The notes: generated from the letters alone by a model not told the origin. A DNA stretch of 64,000 nt from Candidatus Gastranaerophilales bacterium (GCA_028693235.1 JAQUVW010000001.1:220516-284515), one strand, 5' to 3'. Positions 36,805 through 46,474 are shown, counted from the first letter of the stretch. Translations and numbers: made by a program.

Positions 36805-37755
36805 ATGCTAAAAATACTAAAGACAAAAGATTCAAAGCTTGTAGAACTTTCTCTTAATAATATAGAGGAGGGTTCTTGGATTAACCTGATAAAGCCTACG
36901 ACCGATGAGATTACGGAAGTTGCCAAGAAAATCAATATTGATGCTGATTATTTAAGGGATGCGTTGGACGTTGAAGAACGTTCGCGTATAGAGATTGATG
37001 ACAATATAATGTTAATCATCACGAATATACCGATAATGGAGGATGAAGACAATTTTGATGCATTGCCACTAGGGGTTATTTTGACGCCTGATTATATGAT
37101 AACGGTAAGTCTTTCTGATAATAAAGTTTTGTCTTTTTATAACCAAGATACTGAAAAATTATTTGATACGAATAAGGCTGAAAAGTTTTTGTTTCAAATA
37201 TTATTCCGTTCATCAAAATTTTATTTAAGATATTTAGAATTTATCAATAAGCGGACGGAAAAGATAGAAGTAAATTTACAAAAAACGATGAAGAATAAAG
37301 CTCTTTTTCAGCTGTTTGAGATGCAAAAGAGTTTAGTTTATTTTACAACGGCATTAAAGAACAATGGAATAGTTCTTGAAAAGTTAATGCGACTCAAAAA
37401 CAATCCTGTAATACAGCATTTATTTATGTTGCAGGAAGAAGATGTTGATATATTGGAAGATGTTATTATCGAGAACAAACAGGCACTTGATATGGTTGAA
37501 ATGCACAGGAACATCTTAGAGAGTATGATAGATGCTTTTGCGTCGATTATTTCAAATAATTTGAATATCGTAATGAAATTTTTGACATCAATAACGATTA
37601 TATTGGCGGTACCGACGATGTTGTCTAGTTTTTGGGGTATGAATGTAAATGTGCCGTTGACAAATCATCCGCATGGATTTGCGATTATTGTCGTAGCAGC
37701 GTGCATTTTGTCGGTAATAATAGCGTATAAATTCTGGAAAAAGGGCATGTTTTAG
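36805..37755 (+). CDS. corA: CorA-type magnesium/divalent cation transporter
   Basis: 316 residues. An N-terminal cytosolic alpha/beta domain, a long helix, and two C-terminal transmembrane helices with the selectivity motif GMN in SSFWGMNVNVPL and the final basic KFWKKGMF. Pentameric Mg2+ channel. Divergent from the DUF47-pit operon. Confidence 0.95.
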   Translation: MLKILKTKDSKLVELSLNNIEEGSWINLIKPTTDEITEVAKKINIDADYLRDALDVEERSRIEIDDNIMLIITNIPIMEDEDNFDALPLGVILTPDYMITVSLSDNKVLSFYNQDTEKLFDTNKAEKFLFQILFRSSKFYLRYLEFINKRTEKIEVNLQKTMKNKALFQLFEMQKSLVYFTTALKNNGIVLEKLMRLKNNPVIQHLFMLQEEDVDILEDVIIENKQALDMVEMHRNILESMIDAFASIISNNLNIVMKFLTSITIILAVPTMLSSFWGMNVNVPLTNHPHGFAIIVVAACILSVIIAYKFWKKGMF

Positions 37756-37764
37756 CGAACGCGA

Positions 37765-37935
37765 GCAGAGGCTGTAGGGCTTGCGAAGAGCAAGACCGAA
37801 ATGCCGTTTAGTGCTAGAGTTCAAGACAGCGAACGCGAAGCAAAGGGAAACTGCGAGGAGTGCGAGCAGATTGCCCCTGATTGAATGGCTGCAGAGGCTG
37901 TAGGGCATGCGAATAGCAAGACCGAAATGCCGTTT
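37765..37935. repeat. Two direct copies of a 45-bp intergenic repeat
   Basis: Copies at 37765-37809 and 37891-37935 differ at two positions. They share GCAGAGGCTGTAGGGC and AGCAAGACCGAAATGCCG. Copy one can form a CTTGC/GCAAG hairpin. The spacer and flanks repeat GCGAACGCGA. The region is clearly richer in G+C than its surroundings and carries no plausible gene; a translated minus-strand frame shows only the repeat. Confidence 0.7.
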
Positions 37936-38054
37936 GCTAAAGGGAACATACGAGCCAAAGGAGAAGATGGTTCCCCTGTATGCACATGCCGGCAAAATTG
38001 AAGATAAATAACAAGAATATCGTATGCGTAAAATAAAATTAATTTATATTAAAT

Positions 38055-38684
38055 TTATACTAAATTTTGTTTAACTAATTCTTTTCTGATTTTATTCAAA
38101 CCGGCTTGAATAATACGAGAAATTCTTGACGGAGAGAGGTTGAATTCTTCTGCAATTTCACGAAGTTTTTTATCTTTGTAGAATTTGCATTCAATTAGTT
38201 CTTTTTCTCTCGGAGGTAATTTTTTGATGGCTTCTTTGATACTTTCGCTGAGTTCATGAAAAACTATTTTTTCTTCAGGAGTTCTTTTGGAGTCTTTAAT
38301 TTGTGTAGGAGATTCACCTTCAGCGAGTTCGTCGATAGAAAGTATAGTTTTGTAAACAGCCTCTCTAACTGCTGTTGGATTTTCAGCATCGAGAAGTCCT
38401 GTTTCACGCTTATTTTTTAATACATACCATTTGTAACGTCTGCGAACTTCGTTACGAATAGCCCATTTTATAGCTGTAGAAAGGTAAGATTTATTGTAGG
38501 TATTTTCATCAACATTTGAGCACAACTTGTGAATGACTTGTGTGCCAATATTTACAAGTTCTGAAAATTCCATCAAATGATTAGACGAGAGCTTTTTATA
38601 CTCGACTTTAGCTAGAGTTTCAATGAGCTCCATATAATCTTTGATATTAAATTTTTTAGAAGTAGACTCTGTTTTCAAGTTCAT
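38055..38684 (-). CDS. Sigma-70-family RNA polymerase sigma factor
   Basis: About 209 residues with region 2 (YLSTAIKWAIRNEVRRRYKWY) and region 4 (LPPREKELIECKFYKDKKLREIAEEFNLSPSRISRIIQAGLNKIRKEL). It has the FliA/SigF-like spacing without region 1.1. No flagellar genes are nearby, so the regulon may be surface or stress related. ATG at 38684; the frame's TTG at 38708 is less likely. Confidence 0.9.
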   Translation of the reverse strand: MNLKTESTSKKFNIKDYMELIETLAKVEYKKLSSNHLMEFSELVNIGTQVIHKLCSNVDENTYNKSYLSTAIKWAIRNEVRRRYKWYVLKNKRETGLLDAENPTAVREAVYKTILSIDELAEGESPTQIKDSKRTPEEKIVFHELSESIKEAIKKLPPREKELIECKFYKDKKLREIAEEFNLSPSRISRIIQAGLNKIRKELVKQNLV

Positions 38685-38708
38685 GATTATTATAAAACCG
38701 ATACCCAA

Positions 38709-39125
38709 TTATATAATAGCATAATATATTAAAAGAAGAATGAATGCCACAAAAAAAATATATAAATAGAAATGTTTATTATATTTCTTAATAAGTGGCT
38801 TTATAGCAAGGGCAAAACCGGTAAAAATCCGAAAAGTAATATGTAAAAAAACAATAAAAAAGAAAAATAACCGTTGTGCAGGTTAAAAAGCAAGCCAGAT
38901 GGGAACATGAAGCATAGAAAACATGAGGGAATAAACATAAAAGATTATTAATATTAACAATTGTAAATTTGAATTTAATTGGCTTATAGTCTTTGTGTCG
39001 CAATGGTTTTGAGATATTTGTCATTAGAAATAAGTAAAAAATCATGGCAATTATTATTTCTCACGGTTATTTAATAAGTATCCAAATTAAAAAGTAAAGT
39101 AATTTAGTAAATAAAGGGGAACGAA
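38709..39125. other. 417-base intergenic region between divergent genes
   Basis: It contains no convincing ORF. GGGCAAAACCGGTAAAAATCCG (38800-38830) and AAGCAAGCCAGATGG (38888-38902) resemble fragments of riboswitch cores but do not assemble into one. It ends with the Shine-Dalgarno AAGGGG for the HEAT-like gene. A 5' leader of that gene is possible. Confidence 0.4.
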
Positions 39126-40307
39126 ATGATCCAAGCACCAAATAGTCAGTATCCACAGGGAATTGCACCACAAGTTGCACAACAACCTGTTCAATTGGCA
39201 CCAGCACCTCAAGCAGAAACACAACAAGCACCGGTGCAAGGAGGTTATTATAATTATCCGAGTTCAAATTTCTATCAATACCCTCAATCACAATCATATC
39301 AACCTAGCTCACAAGCAAATGCAGTAAATATTCAAATTTATAATCCGCAAGCTTACGCAGGAAAAGACGGTCAAGCTCATACCCAAGCTCCACAATTAAT
39401 GCCGGCACAATATATGCCAATGCCTGCACAAACAGTTCCGGCAGCACCGGTTGCACAAGCAGCACCTGCTCCACAAGCAGTACCTCCTGAACCTGTAGTT
39501 CAAGAAGCACCTGCTCAAGCAGCTCAACCAGCTCAACCTGCACAACCGGCTCAAGCAGCAGCTCCTGCTGCCGCTCCACAAGTTGAGCAACCTGCAGACC
39601 AAAAAGGTGGAATAGATGTTCCTTCTTTTAATGCAAGACTTCGTTCAGAAAATTTAGATGATCAAGCGTCTGCAATTGAACAAATTGCTGAATTAACACA
39701 AAATGATCCTAAATCAGCTACAGCATTGTTGGATACTCAAATTATGGAAGGATTACTTGGCGTAATCGCTAAAGATACAACAGGTTTGCAAGGTCCTACA
39801 CCAAAACAATTAGAATTAAGACAAAATATAATTTCAGGAAAACAATTAAGTGAAGCTGAACAAAAAGAAGCAAACACAATAACTCCGATGGAAACAGCTG
39901 AAAGAAATAAACAATATTCATTGTATACAATAGCATTTTTACAAAACTTATTGTCTTCTGAAGTAGAACAAAGAAACGGAACAAAACTTGATATTAAAGA
40001 TTTGCCGGCTATTGAACAAGTTGTTCAAACAGCAAAATCAGATCCGAATCCATTGCTTAGAGTCAGTGCATTAGCTTCATTGTCACACATTGCTAAACCT
40101 GAATATGCTCCTGTATTAGGTCAAATCTTCGACTTAGCAAAACAAGATTCAGATGCAAATGTTCAAGAAGCAGCTAAGAAAGCTTCTGAACAGTTAGCTC
40201 AAATGACAGGCGGAGCACAAGCGGCTCAACCAGCTGCAGCGGAAGCACCAAAAGCAGAAGCACCAAAAGCTGAAGCACCAAAAGCAGAAGAAGCTCCAAA
40301 AAAATAA
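39126..40307 (+). CDS. Pro/Gln/Ala-rich protein with HEAT-like repeats
   Basis: 393 residues. Residues 1-155 are a low-complexity, likely disordered Pro/Gln/Ala segment (repeats of QAAQPAQPAQ). Residues about 160-365 form helical repeats (LRSENLDDQASAIEQIAELTQ, LLRVSALASLSHIAKPEYAPVLGQIF) consistent with HEAT/Armadillo folds. The tail is a KAEAP repeat. No signal peptide. It probably acts as a scaffold; partner unknown. Monocistronic. Confidence 0.78.
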   Translation: MIQAPNSQYPQGIAPQVAQQPVQLAPAPQAETQQAPVQGGYYNYPSSNFYQYPQSQSYQPSSQANAVNIQIYNPQAYAGKDGQAHTQAPQLMPAQYMPMPAQTVPAAPVAQAAPAPQAVPPEPVVQEAPAQAAQPAQPAQPAQAAAPAAAPQVEQPADQKGGIDVPSFNARLRSENLDDQASAIEQIAELTQNDPKSATALLDTQIMEGLLGVIAKDTTGLQGPTPKQLELRQNIISGKQLSEAEQKEANTITPMETAERNKQYSLYTIAFLQNLLSSEVEQRNGTKLDIKDLPAIEQVVQTAKSDPNPLLRVSALASLSHIAKPEYAPVLGQIFDLAKQDSDANVQEAAKKASEQLAQMTGGAQAAQPAAAEAPKAEAPKAEAPKAEEAPKK

Positions 40308-40325
40308 TAATTAAAAAGTATATTT

Positions 40326-40358
40326 AAAAAGCGGCTTAATTTATTGAGTCGCTTTTTT
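40326..40358 (+). terminator. Terminator of the HEAT-like gene
   Basis: Stem AAAAAGCG-G-CT-TAAT with ATTG-AG-T-CGCTTTTT (40326-40358), two mismatches, ending in a T-run. Confidence 0.85.
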
Positions 40359-40360
40359 AT

Positions 40361-40389
40361 TTGGTAATAATTGAAAATAGGTGTACAAT
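40361..40389 (+). promoter_or_regulatory. Promoter of the hemolysin III family gene
   Basis: TTGGTA (40361-40366), 17-base spacer, TACAAT (40384-40389), 25 bases before the ATG at 40415. This places transcription start after the in-frame TTG at 40361, excluding that longer start. Confidence 0.55.
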
Positions 40390-40414
40390 CAAATTGTTAA
40401 GTGAAAGGAATTTT

Positions 40415-41044
40415 ATGGACGAAAATATAAAATATACGCAAGGGGAAGAGTTTGCAAATGCATTCACGCATGCGATAGGTGCTCTTTTGTCAATATATGG
40501 GATAGTTATGTTGGCTGCTGCGTCAAGAAGTGCTTTAGAGACTTCAAGTACGGCTATTTTCGGTGCGACATTGTTTATATTGTTCCAGTCATCAACTTTG
40601 TATCATGCAATGGTTAATGAAACTGCAAAAAAAGTATTTAGAAAAATTGACCACAGTGCTATATTTTTGTTAATAGCGGGAACTTATACTCCAATATTAC
40701 TCCTTGTTTTGCCGTTTCCTCATTCAGTTGCTGTAATGTCTATGATTTGGTATTTGGCGATAACAGGCATTGTGTATTCCTGCATGACTTTGAAATTCAA
40801 ATATTTATCCACGGGGCTTTATTTGTTGCTTGGTTGGCTTTTGATTTTTTTGTTTTACAAAATATGGGTTACAACATCTCATGAAGTGGTCTGGTGGCTT
40901 TTAGGGGGCGGAATTGTTTATTCAATAGGCAGTTTGTTCTACCTTTCAAAACGTAGATATATGCATAGTATTTGGCATCTTTTTGTAATTTTGGGAGCCG
41001 TAATGCATTATATTGCTATTTTAGAATTATTAAAAGTTCATTGA
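40415..41044 (+). CDS. Hemolysin III / TrhA-family (PAQR) membrane protein
   Basis: 209 residues with seven helices: EEFANAFTHAIGALLSIYG, SSTLYHAM, RKIDHSAIFLLIAGTYTP, and IWHLFVILGAVMHYIAI, the PAQR/Hly-III motifs with the three His and Asp of the proposed metal site. Bacterial members are linked to membrane-fluidity homeostasis; haemolysis is not implied. ATG 40415 with AAAGGA. Confidence 0.92.
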   Translation: MDENIKYTQGEEFANAFTHAIGALLSIYGIVMLAAASRSALETSSTAIFGATLFILFQSSTLYHAMVNETAKKVFRKIDHSAIFLLIAGTYTPILLLVLPFPHSVAVMSMIWYLAITGIVYSCMTLKFKYLSTGLYLLLGWLLIFLFYKIWVTTSHEVVWWLLGGGIVYSIGSLFYLSKRRYMHSIWHLFVILGAVMHYIAILELLKVH

Positions 41045-41065
41045 TTTATTAAGCAAAATAAAGTT

Positions 41066-41446
41066 TTGGACAGCAATAAAAAATTATTGTTAAATACTTG
41101 TATGACAGATACTATTAATAAAAAAGTAATTAGCATATTTAATAAATCGAAAATTGCTCCGGAATCGCCTGAGAGTGATATGGTTAAGTATTTCAAGGGT
41201 TTTAACTATGTTCGTTTTGATAAAGATTTGAACGGTAGACCTTTTAATGAGGAACATTTGGTTGAGTATTCGGAAAAATGCGAATATATTATAAGGGTAA
41301 TGCGTGAAAAAAGTACGCATGTTGCTCTTTATAATTACAAGGTGCCACATGATAAGTTGATTGAATTTATTTCAAAATTTGCTAATAATGAATTAAACGG
41401 AAAAATTATAGAGATAGATAAATATATCGCGGAAACTTTAGCGTAA
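41066..41446 (+). CDS. Protein of unknown function upstream of radical SAM fusion
   Basis: 126 residues, mixed alpha/beta, no recognised family. TTG at 41066; an ATG at 41102 is an alternative. Its stop is one base before the next ATG, so it is probably in the operon with the radical SAM-RNase E/G genes. Confidence 0.6.
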   Translation: MDSNKKLLLNTCMTDTINKKVISIFNKSKIAPESPESDMVKYFKGFNYVRFDKDLNGRPFNEEHLVEYSEKCEYIIRVMREKSTHVALYNYKVPHDKLIEFISKFANNELNGKIIEIDKYIAETLA

Positions 41447-41447
41447 A

Positions 41448-43967
41448 ATGTGTGATAATTGTCAAGAGAAGGAATTAGAACTTAATATAGATGCTCAATG
41501 TAGCCTTTATCATGTAAATAAGCCATATCAATATGTCGGTGGCGAGCATTTGAGCGTAAATAAAGACTGGGAGTCGACTTCTGTCAGGATTGCATTTGCA
41601 TTTCCCGATAAATACGAAATTGCCATCAGCAATTTGGGACAAAGAATTTTGTATGGTGACGTCAATAGGCATGAGGATTTTTTGGCGGATAGAGTTTATG
41701 CACCGGATTTTGACTATCGTCAAATTTTAAAAGATAAAAAAATTCCGCTATATAGCCTTGAAGCAAAAAAAGAGTTGAAAAAGTTTGATATGATTGGTTT
41801 TTCCGCTCAATATGAACTAGCCTATCCCACAATGCTCGAAATGCTTAATCTTGCTGAAATCGGCGTAAAACGTTCAGAAAGGTGCGATGATGACCCAATA
41901 ATTATTGTCGGAGGGCCGTGCTCGTATAATCCGAAGCCAATGTCTGATTTTATAGATTTGTTTATGATTGGCGATGGCGAAGACTTGATTATTGAAATGA
42001 TGTCTTTGTATAAAGAGTTGAAATCTAAAAATCTAAACAGGCATGACATAATTGTTGCTTTAGCAGGGCTTGAAGGTGTTTATTCACCTGAACTCAATAA
42101 TAAGACCAGAAAGAGAATTGTTCAGCTTGATAACGATAATCCACCTGTTACGAATCCTATTCCTTATTCAAGTTCAGTCCATGATAGGGCGGTAATTGAG
42201 ATTAGACGAGGCTGTGGCAGAATGTGCCGTTTTTGTCAGCCTGGGCATGTCACATTGCCAATCAGGGAGCGAAAAGCTGAGGATATAATTGATTTAGTTA
42301 AAAAAACAGTAAAGCAAACCGGGTATAACGAATATTCCTTGCTTTCATTGTCTTCAAATGATTATACTAATATAGAGGAAGTTATTGAGGAATTGTCCTG
42401 CGAACTCAATGAAAAGAAGGTATCAGCCTCACTTCCAAGTCAAAGAATTGATAAATATAGTGCGAAGTTAGCTCATCTAGTTCAAGGCGTTAGAAAATCG
42501 ACAGTTACACTTGCTCCTGAAGCAGGTAGTCAAAGGCTTAGGAATGTAATCAATAAAAATTTGACAGAAGACCAAATTTTAGACACAATTTTCACTTGTT
42601 ATAAAAACGGATTTACTTCTGTTAAATTATATTTTATTTTGGGGCTGCCCACTGAAACTTACGAAGATTTGGATGAAATGGCAGAACTTTTGACGAAGAT
42701 AAAATATCGCTCAAAGCTTTTGCGAAATGAATTGGGTCTAAAAGATGTTATAAAAATAACTTGCACGATTTCGATTTTTGTTCCTAAGCCGTTTACTCCG
42801 TTCCAATGGCATTCTCAAGACAGTGAAGAAACAATAAAAAATAAAATAAATTATTTGCTTGAGAAAACAAAACATTTAAAAGGTGTGAAGATTAATTATC
42901 ATACCCGCTTTGTTTCAAAGGTAGAAGCGGCATTAACTCGTGGCGATGAAAGTTTATGCGAATTTATATATCAGCTCTACAAAAGCGGTGCTTATATGAC
43001 TACTTGGGACGAGAACATTGACTTTGAACAATGGAATAATTTGTCGGCAAAATGCAATATTTCATTGGATGAATTGGCTCAAAGACAATATGATTTAGAT
43101 GAAGAGTTACCTTGGGACGTAATTGACGTTGGAATTAACAAAGATTGGTTTAAGGCTGAATACAAAAAAGCTATGAACGCCGAAAATACTATTCCTTGCG
43201 AATTTAAGTGCGTAAATTGTGGTGTTTGCAAAAACTTTAAAGTCCATAAAGTGGTAGATGAAAAATATGTGCCAAAATTAAAAATGATTGAAGCAACCGA
43301 GCAAAAAGAGCCTCATAAATACAGAATAAAATTGTCGAAAGAAAACAATTTGCGTTATCTTTCTCATTTGGATTGGCAAAATACGCTAATTAAAGCATTA
43401 TTTAGAAGCGGGCTCGATTTGGTATTTTCGCAAGGTTTCAATCCTACCCCTAAAATTTCACTAGGGATAGCACTTCCGATTTTCGTCGAGAGCTCTTGTG
43501 AGATGATTGATATTGATGTCTATAATGATGTATCAGAAGCGGAAATGTGTGATTTGATGACAAAAGCACTTCCTAATTCGATAAAAGTGTTAGATGTTAA
43601 GAAAGTAAATAAAGATGTCTTATCCATTGATATAATTGCTCAGTGGGCACTTTATGAAGTTGAACCTTTAAAGAAAGGTGTTTTAAAATCGGAAGAATTG
43701 TTGTATATTAGAGATAAGATTTCTTCTGATGACGAATTGATTATCGAGAAGAAAAATAAAAAAGGTATTACAAAACTCGTAAACATTAAACCTTCTATAA
43801 AATCAGTTGATGTTGTTGAAGACAAAATACAGTTGGTTTTAAAAGTTGGACAAAATGCGGATTTACCATCAGTAAAAGCTGATGTCGTGTTGAAAATGTT
43901 CCGTCCTGAAATCGAATTTAAGATAAAAAGAACGAAATTTTTTGATGAAAATCTGAACGAGATTTAA
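41448..43967 (+). CDS. Radical SAM (TIGR03960-type) fused to DUF2344 (TIGR03936-type)
   Basis: 839 residues. Residues about 50-230 are a B12-binding-like domain, then RRGCGRMCRFCQPG (Cys256, Cys260, Cys263) for the [4Fe-4S] cluster. CEFKCVNCGVC near 585 is a small metal-binding linker. From about 620 a DUF2344 domain begins (YRIKLSKENNLRYLSHLDWQNT, SQGFNPTPKISLGIALPI). In many bacteria the two domains are separate genes next to RNase E/G; here they are fused and next to RNase E/G. Likely an RNA or ribosome-related modification; substrate unproven. Confidence 0.92.
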   Translation: MCDNCQEKELELNIDAQCSLYHVNKPYQYVGGEHLSVNKDWESTSVRIAFAFPDKYEIAISNLGQRILYGDVNRHEDFLADRVYAPDFDYRQILKDKKIPLYSLEAKKELKKFDMIGFSAQYELAYPTMLEMLNLAEIGVKRSERCDDDPIIIVGGPCSYNPKPMSDFIDLFMIGDGEDLIIEMMSLYKELKSKNLNRHDIIVALAGLEGVYSPELNNKTRKRIVQLDNDNPPVTNPIPYSSSVHDRAVIEIRRGCGRMCRFCQPGHVTLPIRERKAEDIIDLVKKTVKQTGYNEYSLLSLSSNDYTNIEEVIEELSCELNEKKVSASLPSQRIDKYSAKLAHLVQGVRKSTVTLAPEAGSQRLRNVINKNLTEDQILDTIFTCYKNGFTSVKLYFILGLPTETYEDLDEMAELLTKIKYRSKLLRNELGLKDVIKITCTISIFVPKPFTPFQWHSQDSEETIKNKINYLLEKTKHLKGVKINYHTRFVSKVEAALTRGDESLCEFIYQLYKSGAYMTTWDENIDFEQWNNLSAKCNISLDELAQRQYDLDEELPWDVIDVGINKDWFKAEYKKAMNAENTIPCEFKCVNCGVCKNFKVHKVVDEKYVPKLKMIEATEQKEPHKYRIKLSKENNLRYLSHLDWQNTLIKALFRSGLDLVFSQGFNPTPKISLGIALPIFVESSCEMIDIDVYNDVSEAEMCDLMTKALPNSIKVLDVKKVNKDVLSIDIIAQWALYEVEPLKKGVLKSEELLYIRDKISSDDELIIEKKNKKGITKLVNIKPSIKSVDVVEDKIQLVLKVGQNADLPSVKADVVLKMFRPEIEFKIKRTKFFDENLNEI

Positions 43968-44000
43968 AACGAGATTTTATAGATTTGAAAAGGAAATTTT

Positions 44001-45902
44001 ATGGCTAAATCAATTATCATTGCGGAGCGTGACAATGTCGCTGCCGTAATGGAAAACGGCAAGGTTAGTGAGTTCTTTGTTAACCGTGGAGAAATTCTGT
44101 TGAACGATGTTTATTTGTCGACAGTTGATAACATTCTTCCAAGTATTGATGCTGCATTTGTTAATGTAGGTTCAGACAAAATGGGCTTTTTGCACGCAAA
44201 TGATGCAATCGGTAAAGGTTCATTAAAAGACAAATTAACCCCGAAACAAAAACTTATAGTACAGGTTGTTAAAGAACCTACAGGACATAAAGGTCCGAGA
44301 GTTACTACTCAAATAAGTCTTCCGGGGCGTTTTTTGGTTCTTATGCCTTATGAAACAGGCGTGAATGTCAGCAGAAAAATCGTTTCGTCAAAAGAACGTG
44401 CAAGACTAAAATCTGTTGTCGGTTTGCTAAAGCCTGTCGGAGTTGGTGTTATTGTCAGAACAGAAGCTGAAAATCAACCTGACGCTGATATTCAAGAAGA
44501 TTTGGAATTATTGTTGGAAAAATGGAACGGTATTATTACCGCTGCTGAAACCCATGAAGCTCCAAGCCTTTTGTATCGTGACCAAGATTTGTTGTATAGA
44601 GTCATGAGAGAAGCTTGTAGCGAAGATGTTAAAGAAATTGTCTTGGATTCATCTTTTGCAATGCATAGAACTCAACAAATTTTGCAAAACTGGAATATGA
44701 AAAAAAATATTGAGCTCAATGTCTATAAGGGTACAGAACCATTATTAGTTGCTTCAGGTGTTGCAAAAGAAATAAAAACAGCACTTCAAACGAAGGTCAA
44801 TCTTCCTTGTGGCGGATATTTGTTTATTCAAACAACAGAAGCGTTAACGGTTGTTGACGTAAATAGCGGTAAGTTTATAAGCTCTGCTACACAAGATGAA
44901 ACAATTTTGAAAACGAATAAAGAAGCAGTCCACGAAATTGCACGTCAGTTAAGGCTTCGTAATATCGGCGGAATGATTATAATTGACTTTATCGACATGA
45001 ACAGCAGAAATGACAAACTTGCTATTATGGAAGAAATGGAACTTGCTCTTGAAAATGATAAAGCAAAACCTCAAGTCGGTCAGCTTTCGGATTTAGGATT
45101 GGTAGAGCTTACAAGACACAGACAGGGGCAAGCTTTGGCGGAAATTTTCGGCAAAAAATGTCCTCATTGCGGTGGCTCTGGCTTGCTTCCTGAAGATTTG
45201 ACTTTCTCATCTTCTGTTGCTGAAGGCGAGTACAAGGCAAAAGCTGCAAAATTAAAAGTTCCTGTTCAACAAGTTAAGAATAAAAATCAAGCTCATAAAT
45301 TTAATAAGGTGTTTAATTACCAAAATCCTGAGCAAAATACTGAAAAGACAGAAAAAACTGAAACTTCTCAACAAGAACAAACTCAATACAGACAAAATCA
45401 AAATCAAGATAGACCGTTCAATCGAAATAATAAACAACGATTCAACAAAAATAATAATAGACGCTTTGAACCGAAACCTCAAGAAGCGTTAAAAGATGAA
45501 ACTCAACCTCAAGAAGTCACCGTTGAGGCAAAACAAGAAGTTGTTTCTCTCGATGTAAAAAATGAACCTAAAATTGATGTTGAAATAAAAACGGAAAATT
45601 CACCTGCTAAGGTTGAAGAGGTTGTTGAAACTAAAAATGAAAAGATAGAAGAAGTTTCTAAGCCTGAAACAAAAAAAGAAGCAGAAGATAAAAAAGAACC
45701 AAAAACAAGAGGCAGAAAACCTCGTGTGACTAAATCCGTAAAAGAAAAAGCCACAACAAACTCTGAAAGTGAATCAAAAAATGAACAAGTCGCTTTAGAT
45801 GTTGAACCTAAAAAAACAGCAAAACCGAGAGGTAGAAAACCAAAGGCTGCAAAAAATGAAAACCCAACTGAAAAGGTAGAAAAAGATGAAGTTACAGCAT
45901 AA
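44001..45902 (+). CDS. Ribonuclease E/G family endoribonuclease
   Basis: 633 residues. An S1 domain inside the N-terminal region (LPSIDAAFVNVGSDKMGFLHAND), the 5'-sensor segment, catalytic VVDVNSGKF and IIIDFIDM (metal Asp residues), and Zn-link CPHCGGSG near 395. From about 420 the tail is a disordered Gln/Asn then Lys/Glu segment with two RGRKP motifs (near 572 and 614), like AT-hooks or RNA-binding sites. It initiates mRNA decay and rRNA processing. Symbol rne or rng cannot be decided. Confidence 0.95.
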   Translation: MAKSIIIAERDNVAAVMENGKVSEFFVNRGEILLNDVYLSTVDNILPSIDAAFVNVGSDKMGFLHANDAIGKGSLKDKLTPKQKLIVQVVKEPTGHKGPRVTTQISLPGRFLVLMPYETGVNVSRKIVSSKERARLKSVVGLLKPVGVGVIVRTEAENQPDADIQEDLELLLEKWNGIITAAETHEAPSLLYRDQDLLYRVMREACSEDVKEIVLDSSFAMHRTQQILQNWNMKKNIELNVYKGTEPLLVASGVAKEIKTALQTKVNLPCGGYLFIQTTEALTVVDVNSGKFISSATQDETILKTNKEAVHEIARQLRLRNIGGMIIIDFIDMNSRNDKLAIMEEMELALENDKAKPQVGQLSDLGLVELTRHRQGQALAEIFGKKCPHCGGSGLLPEDLTFSSSVAEGEYKAKAAKLKVPVQQVKNKNQAHKFNKVFNYQNPEQNTEKTEKTETSQQEQTQYRQNQNQDRPFNRNNKQRFNKNNNRRFEPKPQEALKDETQPQEVTVEAKQEVVSLDVKNEPKIDVEIKTENSPAKVEEVVETKNEKIEEVSKPETKKEAEDKKEPKTRGRKPRVTKSVKEKATTNSESESKNEQVALDVEPKKTAKPRGRKPKAAKNENPTEKVEKDEVTA

Positions 45903-46188
45903 GTTAGGTTTAATATTCTTTAACTTTTGCCTTTCTGCAAGCTGTGCGTTTGCAGCTACTTCAAAGAGTTCTGAGGCTTCATTCGTAATGAAAAAATTCG
46001 GCTTTACGATACTCTTAGTTGTACTTTGTATAATTTTGATTTTGGGAATTTTACTTTTGTATAAGAAAGTATTTCTGAAAAAAACAAAAACGCAAGCAGA
46101 AGACACTTCTGAACTTTCACTAAAGTCGCCTACAGATACAATAGAGGCTATAGACAGCTTTTTAGAACGGACAAAACCTAACAGATAG
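45886..46188 (+). CDS. Small membrane protein of unknown function
   Basis: 100 residues: a signal peptide (LGLIFFNFCLSASCAFA), a second hydrophobic helix near 40-60 (FGFTILLVVLCIILILGILLLY), then a Lys-rich cytosolic tail. It overlaps the RNase E/G 3' end by 17 bases, so it is coupled. It may anchor or accompany the RNase, which is inference. Convergent overlap of 11 bases with the next gene. Confidence 0.65.
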   Translation: MKLQHKLGLIFFNFCLSASCAFAATSKSSEASFVMKKFGFTILLVVLCIILILGILLLYKKVFLKKTKTQAEDTSELSLKSPTDTIEAIDSFLERTKPNR

Positions 46189-46411
46189 ATGGTTTTCCGA
46201 TAGAATCAACAAGATGCTCTATGACGTCAGGCATTTTACACACAAAAGAGTAATGCCCAGATGAAACAGAGCATTTTTTACAATTTGAATTAATCTTGTA
46301 ACATTCAATTGCTTGAGGTGTCCAGTTTTGCATTATCGAATCTGAAATAGAATTATTTTGCGATACATAAATCTCAGAGCTGATATAAGGATTAACAGCC
46401 TTTTTTAGCAT
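46178..46411 (-). CDS. Small Cys-containing protein of unknown function
   Basis: 77 residues from ATG 46411, which has AGGAGG about eight bases upstream. WTPQAIECYKINSNCKKCSV contains a C-x6-C-x2-C pattern typical of a small metal- or DNA-binding motif, followed by a helix. The longer start at 46438 lacks an SD. No family named. Confidence 0.65.
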   Translation of the reverse strand: MLKKAVNPYISSEIYVSQNNSISDSIMQNWTPQAIECYKINSNCKKCSVSSGHYSFVCKMPDVIEHLVDSIGKPSIC

Positions 46412-46474
46412 GAACAAATCCCTCCTCTTTATCCCCACTATTAGTATAGTGCTTTTTGAGAGGGGGTTACTCCT

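Noticed and set aside
37588..37995. 135-residue minus-strand frame across the intergenic repeat
   Set aside because: It only translates the duplicated 45-bp repeat and overlaps corA; no SD.
38800..38910. Cobalamin-type riboswitch resemblance
   Set aside because: Fragments such as ACCGGTAAAAATCC and AAGCCAGA are present but the B12-box core and pairing are absent.
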